DNA of 64,000 nt, taken from positions 1 through 64,000 of the forward strand of contig NZ_FCOF02000027.1 of the NCBI RefSeq assembly GCF_001544755.2, read 5' to 3'. Position 1 is the stretch's first letter, and each line of letters starts with the position of its first letter. The notes beneath the pieces were generated by a model. The model was not told the DNA's origin. It saw only the letters and a list, made by a program, of their open reading frames with translations, and ran no database searches. Of the stretch, positions 1 to 7,900 are shown piece after piece. Source of the DNA: Caballeronia catudaia (GTDB lineage: Bacteria > Pseudomonadota > Gammaproteobacteria > Burkholderiales > Burkholderiaceae). The translations under genes and the position numbers were made by a program.

Positions 1-218
1 TCGCGCGCGTCGTCGCGCTTCTTGCGCGCCGCCGCCAGTGATACGTCGGGATACACGCCGAGCGCGAGGCGCTTCTCTCTGCCCGCGAATCGGTACTTCA
101 TCCGCCAATACTTGCCGCCCGCCGGCGTGACTTCGAGATACATGCCGCCGCTGTCGGCAAGGCGGTAGGTCTTTTCACGCGGCGCTGCATTGCGCGCGGC
201 GGTATCGGTGAGTGGCAT
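1..218 (-). CDS. Tyrosine-type integrase, N-terminal part (runs off left edge)
   Basis: Reading leftwards from an ATG at 218, the frame begins MPLTDTAARNAAP and continues with TYRLADSGGMYLEV, YWRMKYRF and LALGVYPDVSLAAARKK. This is the signature of the DUF4102 arm-DNA-binding domain that opens P4-type integrases of genomic islands. Only the first 72 or so residues lie in the window, so the catalytic Arg/His/Tyr residues cannot be checked. The gene starts 183 bp past the 3' end of a tRNA-Leu on the same strand, the normal position for an island integrase, so the element should extend to the left. No clear ribosome binding site precedes the ATG; the start is instead embedded in a run of GGGGGCA/TGCCCCC repeats. 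No other in-frame start is visible just upstream. Confidence 0.88.
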   Translation of the reverse strand, partial: MPLTDTAARNAAPREKTYRLADSGGMYLEVTPAGGKYWRMKYRFAGREKRLALGVYPDVSLAAARKKRDDAR

Positions 219-299
219 GGGGGCACCTGTGGGGGCATAAATCCGGGGGCATCTCGCGAAATACCCTGATGCCCCCAAAAATGCCCCCGATGTGCCCCC
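219..299. repeat. Three direct and three inverted GGGGGCA heptamers at the integrase start
   Basis: GGGGGCA occurs at 219-225, 231-237 and 245-251. Its complement TGCCCCC occurs at 270-276, 282-288 and 293-299. Centre-to-centre spacing within each trio is 11-14 bp, near one helical turn, and the two trios face each other across 18 bp. The first copy abuts the integrase start codon. Such an array could be arm-type integrase sites, a directionality-factor site or an autorepression operator. The role is inferred; the repeats are directly visible. Confidence 0.8.
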
Positions 300-334
300 G
301 CTGTCAATGGTGAGACGTAGGCGTCAGTAGGCGA

Positions 335-369
335 TAAAAAACCCGAGAGCCTTCCGCTGTCGGGGTTTC
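335..369 (-). terminator. Intrinsic terminator after tRNA-Leu
   Basis: On the minus strand AAACCCCGA, a GC-rich loop and TCGGGTTTTTT form a hairpin with one bulged base followed by a U-run. It lies 33 bp past the tRNA 3' end and before the integrase. If the tRNA end is the island crossover point, this terminator belongs to the island side and replaces the native one. Confidence 0.65.
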
Positions 370-401
370 TGGTCAAACTTGGGCGATGCTTGCAAACTAC
401 T

Positions 402-486
402 TGGTGCCGGGGACCGGACTCGAACCGGCAAGCCGTGAGGCGGCGGATTTTAAGTCCGCTATGTTTACCAATTTCATCACCCCGGC
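402..486 (-). tRNA. tRNA-Leu (anticodon UAA)
   Basis: The minus strand reads GCCGGGGTGATGAAATTGG, then an anticodon arm with ACTTAAAAT (anticodon TAA), a long variable arm, the T-arm GGTTCGAGTCC and CCCCGGCACCA. The 7-bp acceptor stem GCCGGGG/CCCCGGC pairs perfectly and CCA is encoded. The length of 85 nt with a class II variable arm fits tRNA-Leu. Its 3' end faces an integrase gene, so it is the likely attachment site of a genomic island to the left. Confidence 0.95.
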
Positions 487-498
487 AGGGCGGACGCG

Positions 499-526
499 AT
501 TCTACCATTGCCCTCGCGCGCACCAA
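499..526 (-). promoter_or_regulatory. Sigma-70 promoter of tRNA-Leu
   Basis: On the minus strand TTGGTG (526-521), a 16-bp spacer and TAGAAT (504-499) precede the tRNA by 12 bp. The distance fits transcription starting a few bases before the mature 5' end. Confidence 0.6.
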
Positions 527-558
527 AAACGCTTGACTTGACCAAGGGAACTCTGCGA

Positions 559-1011
559 ATGCGCATCGGCGTCATCTCCGACACTCACAACCTCGTGCGC
601 CCCGAAGCGCTCGATGCCTTGCGCGGCGTTGTGCACATCATCCATGCCGGCGATATCTGCCGGCGCGACGTGCTCGATACGCTCGCCGCCGTCGCGCCGC
701 TTACGGTCGTGCGCGGCAACAACGATATTGGCGATGACGTCGCGCACTTGCCCGAACATGCGCGCATCGAACTCGGCGCCGCGACGATCTACCTCGTGCA
801 CGATATCGCCGATGTACCGAAGCAGCTCGACGGCATCGATGTCGTCGTCACCGGTCACTCGCACAAGCCGCTCGTCGAAAAGCGCAGCGGCATGCTTTTC
901 GTGAATCCCGGCAGCGCGGGGCCGCGCCGTTTCAAGTTGCCGGTCACGCTCGCGCTGCTCGATATCGACGAAGGCAAGCTGGAAGCGCATATCGTCGCGA
1001 TCGTGACATAA
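559..1011 (+). CDS. YfcE/MJ0936-family metallophosphoesterase
   Basis: A 150-aa cytosolic phosphodiesterase/phosphatase of the calcineurin-like superfamily. It begins MRIGVISDTHN, where Asp and His form the first metal motif, followed by HAGDI, GNND and GHSHKP with a late NPGS. These are the expected metal-binding motifs in order, and the length matches the compact YfcE/MJ0936 type. The start at 559 was chosen because AAGGGA lies about 9 bp upstream and the protein then starts directly on the first motif; an upstream TTG at 508 would add residues with no family match. The gene stands alone and ends at a strong terminator. The physiological substrate cannot be told from the sequence. Confidence 0.88.
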   Translation: MRIGVISDTHNLVRPEALDALRGVVHIIHAGDICRRDVLDTLAAVAPLTVVRGNNDIGDDVAHLPEHARIELGAATIYLVHDIADVPKQLDGIDVVVTGHSHKPLVEKRSGMLFVNPGSAGPRRFKLPVTLALLDIDEGKLEAHIVAIVT

Positions 1012-1043
1012 AAAAGGGCCGGCGCGTCGAGCGCCGGCCCTTT
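1011..1043. terminator. Bidirectional terminator between phosphoesterase and proP
   Basis: GGGCCGGCGC (1016-1025) and GCGCCGGCCC (1031-1040) form a perfect 10-bp stem with a 5-nt loop. A-tracts and T-tracts flank it, so it can serve the converging genes on both sides. Confidence 0.85.
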
Positions 1044-1059
1044 CCTGGTCACACCGATA

Positions 1060-2535
1060 TCACGCGCGCACGGTGCCTTCCGGGAATACATCGTCCATCT
1101 CGGTGGCTTCGCGATGACCGCGCAAAATCGCGTGCGCTTCCGATTTCGACGCCACCGCCGGCGGCGAGCCCTTCAGCGGCTTCTTCGCCGTCTCTTGCAG
1201 CGCGAGCACCGACACGATACCGATCAGCGATGCGCCCATCAGATAGTACGCGGGCATCATCAGATTGCCGGTCGTGTCGACGAGCCATGCCGTGACGAGC
1301 GGCGTCGTGCCGCCGAACAGCGACACCGACACGTTGAAGCCGATCGCGAGCGCGCCGTAGCGGATCTTCGTCGGGAAGAGGGCCGGCAGCGACGACGGCA
1401 TCACGCCCGTAAACGTCGACAAAAGCGCGCCGAGAATCATCATGCCCGCGAAAATCGACGGAACCGTGCCCATGCGGATCAGCGAAAGCGCCGGAATCGC
1501 CAGCACCAGCAAGCCGATACAACCCGCGAGCATTACCGGCTTGCGGCCGATCGTATCCGACAGGCGGCCCGCGAAGATCGTCAGCGGAATCATCAGCACC
1601 ATTACGGCGAGCACGATGAACAGGCCGTGCGACTCGTTGAACTTGAGCGTCGCCGACAGATAGCTCGGCAGATACGACAGCGCCATGTAGTCGGTCACGT
1701 TGAAGATCAGCACGAGGCCGACGCATTGCAGCAGCGGCTTCCATTGCTGGAGCAGCGTCTCGCGGAACTGCTGCTTGGTCGTCTCGTGCGAAACGGCTTC
1801 GGCCTTCTCGGCTTCACGCTGGAACGCCGGCGTCTCTTCGAGCTTCATCCGGATGTAGAGACCGATCAGACCGAGCGGACCGGCGATGATGAATGGAATG
1901 CGCCAGCCCCAGCCGAGCAGCGTCTCCTGCGACATGACGGACGTCATCACCGCGACAACGCCCGCGCCGAGCACGTAACCCACGAGCGTGCCGCATTCGA
2001 GGAAGCTCGACATGAAGCCGCGCTTCTTGTCCGGCGAGAATTCGGCGATGAAGGTCGCCGCGCCGCCGTACTCGCCGCCCGTCGAAAAGCCTTGCACGAG
2101 ACGCGCGACGAGCAGAAGCACGGGCGCCATCACGCCGATGCTGTCGTAGCTCGGAATCAGGCCGATACAGAAGGTGCCGACGGCCATCATGATCATCGTC
2201 ATCGCGAGCACGCGCTTGCGGCCGATGCGGTCGCCGAGCGGCCCGAACACCATGCCGCCGATCGGGCGCACGAGAAACGCCGCGGCGAACGTGCCGAAGG
2301 TCGCGAGAAGCTGCGCCGCAGGGCTCGACGACGGGAAGAACACCTTGCCGAGCGTCACGGCGATGTAGCTGTACACGCCGAAGTCGAACCACTCCATCGC
2401 GTTACCGATGGCCATGGCGCCGACGGCGCGCTTCAGCAGGGATTGATCGACGATGGTGATGTCGTCGAGGGTGAGATCGGACTTCGGACTCGATGATTCG
2501 CTGTTGTGCCAAAGGCCCTCGTGAAGAGAAGACAT
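1060..2535 (-). CDS. proP: ProP-like MFS proton symporter (glycine betaine/proline)
   Basis: A 491-aa inner-membrane transporter of the metabolite:H+ symporter branch of the major facilitator superfamily. From memory it resembles E. coli ProP along its whole core: GNAMEWFDFGVY in helix 1, GDRIGRKRVLA in the loop between helices 2 and 3, GFSTGGEYGGAATF around helix 5 and LEETPAFQ in the central loop, with twelve hydrophobic segments. The expected role is proton-driven uptake of proline, betaine or related osmolytes. After PLKGSPPAVASKSEAH the C-terminus ends within about 30 residues and shows no heptad pattern, unlike E. coli ProP with its antiparallel coiled coil tied to osmosensing. Substrate and osmotic response are therefore less certain than the family. 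It is preceded by a long gene-free stretch. Confidence 0.85.
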   Translation of the reverse strand: MSSLHEGLWHNSESSSPKSDLTLDDITIVDQSLLKRAVGAMAIGNAMEWFDFGVYSYIAVTLGKVFFPSSSPAAQLLATFGTFAAAFLVRPIGGMVFGPLGDRIGRKRVLAMTMIMMAVGTFCIGLIPSYDSIGVMAPVLLLVARLVQGFSTGGEYGGAATFIAEFSPDKKRGFMSSFLECGTLVGYVLGAGVVAVMTSVMSQETLLGWGWRIPFIIAGPLGLIGLYIRMKLEETPAFQREAEKAEAVSHETTKQQFRETLLQQWKPLLQCVGLVLIFNVTDYMALSYLPSYLSATLKFNESHGLFIVLAVMVLMIPLTIFAGRLSDTIGRKPVMLAGCIGLLVLAIPALSLIRMGTVPSIFAGMMILGALLSTFTGVMPSSLPALFPTKIRYGALAIGFNVSVSLFGGTTPLVTAWLVDTTGNLMMPAYYLMGASLIGIVSVLALQETAKKPLKGSPPAVASKSEAHAILRGHREATEMDDVFPEGTVRA

Positions 2536-3135
2536 AATTCGAAAAACTCCGTATTCGATCCCGAAAGCTCAAAAGAACCTCGGGTGCGTCGCCGCGGAGG
2601 ACGGACGCAAATTGCCGGGATAGTGCAGTTTCGAGACGGCGCCGCGAACGCTTGAGACGAAAGCAAAGGCTTCCCACAGCTCGGGCCGGGCGGCACGAAG
2701 CTGATAAGCGAAAAGAAACACGGTGCCGGTGCCTCGCGCGGGTGTAGTCGCGAAATTGCACTCGGATGAAACCAACGAATTTGACGTGCGGACGGCAAGT
2801 TCCACGGTGAACGTGAACTGCCGCGGGTGGGCCGCGACGTCGGCGAAAAAAGCTTGAGACGAAAAAGGCCGGCGTTGTTGCTCAGAAACCGACGCGCCTC
2901 TTTGTATAAAAACTGTCACTACCGCGCAAGAGACCGAAGTACGCTTCGGAAACAATTGCGCGTGAATGATGGTGAGTTGCTGTTGATAACGAGCAAGATA
3001 ATATCACGATGACAGACGATGTGCAAACCGCTTACTTCATGCGGTGCATTGGGATCGGCTCAATCCCTTGTCCGATATAGGATTCCGCTGAATTTTGCGA
3101 TGTACCAGACAGACCATTTTGCGGCGCGCGCGGGC
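2536..3135. other. Gene-free region upstream of proP
   Basis: About 600 bp with lower GC than its surroundings and no open frame with a recognisable protein or plausible start. It must hold the proP promoter. No convincing -35/-10 pair or operator could be picked by eye. Confidence 0.5.
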
Positions 3136-3165
3136 AAAAAAACCGGCCGCATGGGCCGGTTCTTG
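3136..3165 (-). terminator. Terminator after yggX
   Basis: Minus-strand AACCGGCC, a 5-nt loop and GGCCGGTT are followed by a T-run (forward positions 3161 down to 3136). It lies about 20 bp past the stop codon. Confidence 0.8.
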
Positions 3166-3184
3166 CACATCGATGCAGCGCGTA

Positions 3185-3457
3185 TCAGCTTTGCGGCGGC
3201 ACGTAGCCCGAAGCCGTATCGGCGCCCTCGCCGAAGAAGTACTTCTCGGTCTGCTTGATGAGGTACTGTCGCGCGCGCGGATCGGCCATATTCAGGCGAT
3301 TCTCGTTGATGAGCATCGTCTGCTGCTTGAGCCAGCCTTGCCAGGCTTCCTTCGAGATCGTTTCGTAGATGCGCTTGCCGAGCTCGCCGGGCAGCGGCGG
3401 GAAATCCAGTCCTTCGGCTTCCTTGCCGAGCTTCGCGCATTGAACCATTCGGGCCAT
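3185..3457 (-). CDS. yggX: Probable Fe(2+)-trafficking / oxidative damage protection protein
   Basis: A 90-aa cytosolic protein beginning MARMVQCAKLGKEAEGLDFPP with the invariant Cys7 and ending FFGEGADTASGYVPPQS, typical of the YggX family. Family members protect Fe-S clusters from oxidation and are proposed to hand over ferrous iron. The length is normal. It follows argA on the same strand with a 61-bp gap and has its own terminator. The start is clear, with GGAGAAAC about 8 bp upstream. Confidence 0.95.
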   Translation of the reverse strand: MARMVQCAKLGKEAEGLDFPPLPGELGKRIYETISKEAWQGWLKQQTMLINENRLNMADPRARQYLIKQTEKYFFGEGADTASGYVPPQS

Positions 3458-3518
3458 TGTGAGTTTCTCCTGTGTCGGGGACTTCAGCGCGATGCTTTCG
3501 CGCCTCGTTGATTCATGT

Positions 3519-4901
3519 TCAAAGCTGTTTCATCAGGACGAGCGACTTGCGCTGCCAGTTGTAGAGCCGCCTGCGGTCTTCCGGCAGGTCGTCGACCGTC
3601 ACCTTCACGAAGCCGCGCTTCAGGAACCAGTGCTCGGTGCGCGTCGTCAGCACGAAGATGCGCGTCAGGCCGCGCGCGCGGGCGCGTTGCTCGATGCGCT
3701 TCAGGAGCCGCTCGCCGTCGCCCGAACCTTGCGCTTCCGGCGCGACCGTGAGGCACGCCATCTCGCCGATGCGCTCCTGCGTGTACGGATAGAGCGCCGC
3801 GCAGCCGAACAGCACGCCGTCGTGCTCGATGACCGAGAAGTGGTCGATATCGCGCTCGATCTGGTGCCGCCCGCGCCGCACGAGCGTGCCGTCGCTTTCG
3901 AGCGGCTCGATCAGCGTGAGAATGCCGCCGACGTCGTCCGGCGTCGCTTCGCGCAGGCTTTCGAGGTTCTCGTACGAGATCATCGTGCCGACGCCATCGT
4001 GCAGGAACAGTTCGAGCAGCACGCTGCCGTCGAGCGAATACGGAATGATGTGCCCGCGCGCGACGCCGCCGCGGCATGCGCGCACGGTGTGCTTCAGATA
4101 GAACGCCGTGTCGCCTTGCAGCTCGCCGCTTTCCTGCAGGCGATACGCGTCATCCAGCGACAATTCGCGGATCAGTTCGTTTTCCGAGTCGACGAGGCCG
4201 GGGATTTCCGTTACGAAAATGATCTTGTCAGCGCGCAGCGCGATGGCCGCGGCCGACGCGACATCTTCCATCGACAGATTGAACGCTTCGCCGGTCGGCG
4301 AAAAACCGAGTGACGACAGCAGCACGAGCTTGTTCGACGCCAGCGACTGGCGGATCGAATCGCCGTCGATCTTGCGCACGACGCCCGTGTGCTGGAAATC
4401 GACGCCATCCAGAATGCCGACCGGACGCGCCGTCACGAAATTGCCCGATACGACGCTGATGTGCGCGTGGGCCATCGGCGTGTTCGGCAAGCCCTGGCTG
4501 ATCGCGGCCTCGATGTCGAGGCGCACTTCGCCGGCCGCTTCCTTCGCGGATTCGAGCGCGCGGGCGTCCGTGATGCGCAAGCCGTGCGAAAACGACGATT
4601 CGACGCCGTGCAGGCTCAACTGCTCGTCGAGCTGCGGTCGCGAGCCGTGCACGAGCACGACGTGGATGCCCATCGCGTGCAGCAGGCCGACGTCCTGTAC
4701 GAGCGCGTTCAGGCGTCCTTCCTGCACCAGTTCGCCGCCGAACGCGACGACGAAGGTCTTGTTTCGGAACGCGTGGATATAGGGTGCGACGGAGCGCATC
4801 CAGTCGACGAACTGGGCGAGCGGATTCGGCGCTTCCGGCTCCAGTACATCTGGCTGCGAGGCCGCCTGTGTGCTCATCGTGAGGTCGGTTTGGGAATTCA
4901 T
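3519..4901 (-). CDS. argA: Amino-acid N-acetyltransferase (N-acetylglutamate synthase)
   Basis: Catalyses the first step of arginine synthesis, acetyl-CoA plus glutamate to N-acetylglutamate, in the cytosol. With the start at 4901 it is 460 aa. Residues about 30-290 form an amino-acid-kinase-like domain (FVVAFGGELVQ, VLVHGSRPQ, LLSSLGFSPTGEAFN). The last 150 residues form a GNAT acetyltransferase (CLTVAPEAQGSGDGERLL, ending EHWFLKRGF). This is the classic proteobacterial two-domain ArgA, in which the kinase-like part binds the feedback inhibitor arginine. An open frame continues to 4997, but residues upstream of MNSQTDLT are not family-like and would overlap the divergent hrpA. It lies 22 bp from hrpA. 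Confidence 0.93.
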   Translation of the reverse strand: MNSQTDLTMSTQAASQPDVLEPEAPNPLAQFVDWMRSVAPYIHAFRNKTFVVAFGGELVQEGRLNALVQDVGLLHAMGIHVVLVHGSRPQLDEQLSLHGVESSFSHGLRITDARALESAKEAAGEVRLDIEAAISQGLPNTPMAHAHISVVSGNFVTARPVGILDGVDFQHTGVVRKIDGDSIRQSLASNKLVLLSSLGFSPTGEAFNLSMEDVASAAAIALRADKIIFVTEIPGLVDSENELIRELSLDDAYRLQESGELQGDTAFYLKHTVRACRGGVARGHIIPYSLDGSVLLELFLHDGVGTMISYENLESLREATPDDVGGILTLIEPLESDGTLVRRGRHQIERDIDHFSVIEHDGVLFGCAALYPYTQERIGEMACLTVAPEAQGSGDGERLLKRIEQRARARGLTRIFVLTTRTEHWFLKRGFVKVTVDDLPEDRRRLYNWQRKSLVLMKQL

Positions 4902-4907
4902 CCCGGG

Positions 4908-4915
4908 ATTATAAT
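4908..4915. promoter_or_regulatory. Palindromic ATTATAAT between argA and hrpA
   Basis: ATTATAAT reads identically on both strands, so it gives a perfect TATAAT -10 element in both directions. It is the only AT-rich patch in the 22-bp gap. It sits 8 bp before the hrpA ATG and 6 bp before the argA ATG. No good -35 could be assigned for either direction, so promoter activity is inferred. Confidence 0.45.
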
Positions 4916-4923
4916 GCGACGCT

Positions 4924-7900
4924 ATGCCGAATGTTTTCCGACCCGCACGCCCCGGCCAGCCGGGCAAGCCCCAATCCGCCGATAAAGCCACCGACACTCA
5001 GGACCAGCTGAAGAAGCTGCGTGAAAACCTGCTGCGCGAAGCGCGGGAAGGCGACGGCGCGGGCGCTTCCGGCGAGTCGGCAGGATTGAGCAAGAAGGAA
5101 CTCGCCGCCCGGCGATTCGCGGGGGCGAAAGCGGGTGCTGCTGCGGTTTCGAAACGAGCGGAGCTGAAAGAGCCGCAGCGTTCGGAGCCCGCGACGACAG
5201 CGCCGCCGCCATCCGTGCATTCTCCGCAGCCCGCCGCGAAAACAGCGCCGGCGCAACCGGATCAGCGTCCGCGCAAACCGCGCGATGACGCGCGCACATC
5301 GGCGCAGCGTTCTTCACAGCCGCAAGCCAAACGGAGCGATGCCCGCCGCGAGCAGACTGATCGTCCGCGACGCGCAGTCGAGAACACGCCTGCCGAAGCG
5401 CGCAAACCGGACGCGACGCCACGCCCATCGCGCGTCACCGAACGGCGAAACGAAGCGCCGAAATCGGAACGCCCGTCCGAAACACGCGAGCCGCGCGAAC
5501 CGCGTCCGCCCCGCGCGCCGCGTGTCGTCACGCCGAATCCCGTTCCGCCGATCACCTTTCCCGAAGCGCTGCCGGTTTCAGCCCGGCGCGACGAGATCGC
5601 GCGCGCGATCGAAGCGAATCAGGTGGTGATCGTCAGCGGCGAAACCGGCTCGGGCAAGACCACGCAGCTTCCGAAAATCTGCCTCGCGCTCGGGCGCGGC
5701 CTCGGGGCGGGCGGCAGCGGGCTCATCGGACACACGCAGCCGCGGCGTATCGCGGCATCGGCGACGGGCCGGCGCATCGCGGAGGAGCTCGGCACGCCCT
5801 TCGGCGAAGTGGTCGGTTACAAGGTGCGCTTCACGGACAATCTCGCGCCGGGCGCATCCGTCAAGCTGATGACGGACGGCATTCTGCTCGCGGAAACGCA
5901 GACCGATCCGCTGCTGAACGCGTATGACACGATCATCATCGACGAGGCGCACGAGCGCAGTCTCAACATTGACTTTCTGCTCGGCTATCTGAAGGAAATC
6001 CTGCCGAAGCGCCCGAATCTCAAGCTGATCGTCACGTCCGCGACCATCGACGCCGAGCGCTTCGCGCGCCATTTCGGCAGCGATGAAAAACCCGCGCCGG
6101 TGATCGAAGTCAGCGGGCGGCTGTATCCGGTGGAAGTGCGTTATCGGCCGATCGAAGAGGAAAGCGAGGCGATCAAGAACGCGCAGGGCACCGCTCCGAA
6201 GCGGGGCGACCGCAAGACCGACCGCGATCTGATGGAAGGCATCGTCGATGCCGTCGACGAGCTGTGCCGCGTCGGCCCCGGCGACGTGCTCGTGTTCCTG
6301 CCCGGCGAGCGCGAAATCCGCGACGCGGCCGAAGCGCTGCGCAAGCACCATCCGCCGCACACCGAAATCCTGCCGCTCTTCGCGCGCCTGTCCGCGCAGG
6401 AGCAGGAACGCGTGTTCAAGCCGTCGAACGCGCGGCGTATCGTGCTCGCGACCAACGTCGCGGAAACGTCGCTGACGGTGCCGGGCATCCGCTATGTCGT
6501 CGATACCGGCATGGCGCGCGTGAAGCGCTATTCGTATCGCAACAAGGTCGAGCAGTTGCAGATCGAGCCGGTGTCGCAGGCGGCGGCGAACCAGCGCGCG
6601 GGGCGCTGCGGGCGCGTTGCCGACGGCGTGTGCATCCGTCTCTACGACGAAGCCGATTTCCAGGCGCGGCCACGCTTCACCGATCCGGAAATCCTGCGCT
6701 CGTCGCTCGCGGCCGTGATCCTGCGCATGAAGTCGCTGCATCTGACGGCGATCGAAACCTTTCCGTTCATCGAGCCGCCGCCGGGCCGCGCGATCGCCGA
6801 TGGCTATCAGCTGCTGAACGAACTCGGCGCCGTCGATGACGACAACGCGCTCACGCCGCTCGGTCGCGAACTCGCGCGCCTGCCGCTCGATCCGCGCGTC
6901 GGACGGATGATCCTCGCCGCGCGCGATCATCACGCGCTGACGGAAGTCCTGGTCATCGCCTCCGCCTTGTCGGTGCAGGACCCGCGCGACCGGCCGATCG
7001 AAGCGCAGGAGCAGGCGGATCAGGCCCATCGGCAGTTCGTCGACGAGCGCTCCGAATTCCTGCAATGGACGCGCATCTGGAAGTGGTTCGAGGACGCCGT
7101 CGCGCACAAGAAGTCGAACAAGCAGCTCGCCGATGCGTGTCGCGCGAACTTTCTGTCGCATCTGCGGCTGCGCGAATGGCGCGACGTGCATTCGCAGTTG
7201 CTGACGGTCGTGCGCGAGCACGGCTGGCGGCTTAACGAATCCGATGCGACGTTCGAACAGGTGCATCTGTCGCTCCTGACGGGCCTGCTCGGCAACGTCG
7301 GTCTGAAAGCCGATGACGAGCCGCATTATCTCGGCGCGCGCGGCATCAAGTTTCATTTGTGGCCGGGCTCGGCGCTGCTGAAGAAAGCGGGGCGCTGGGT
7401 GATGGCGGGCGAGCTCATCGAGACGAGCCGGCTGTATGCGCGCACGATCGCGAAAATCGAACCGGAATGGCTCGAAACGGTCGGCGCGCATTTGCTGAAG
7501 ACATCGCTTTCGGATGCGCATTGGGAGAAGAAAGCGGCGCAGGTCGCAGCCTACGAGCGCGCGACGCTGTACGGCCTGACCGTTTACGCGCGCCGGCGCG
7601 TGAGCTTCGGCAAGCAGGACCCGAAATACGCGCGCGAGCTGTTCATCCGCGGCGCGCTCGTCGAGGGTGAATTCGATACGCGTCTGCCGTTCTTCGCGCA
7701 CAACCGCAAGCTGGTCGCCGACATCGAGCAACTGGAGCACAAGTCGCGCCGCCAGGACGTGCTCGTCGACGATGAGCTCATCCACGGTTTCTACGATTCG
7801 CTGATCCCCGAGGGCATCTGGACGGGGGCGGCGTTCGAGCGCTGGTATCGCGACGAGCAAAAGAAAGAGGGCAACGACAAGCTCCTGTTCCTCTCGCGCG

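Noticed and set aside
2569..2955. A 128-aa minus-strand frame upstream of proP
   Set aside because: No ribosome binding site, no recognisable family, and it covers the expected proP promoter region.
4890..4915. TTGGGA plus TATAAT as a complete hrpA promoter
   Set aside because: The spacer is only 14 bp, too short for a normal sigma-70 promoter; only the -10-like palindrome was reported.
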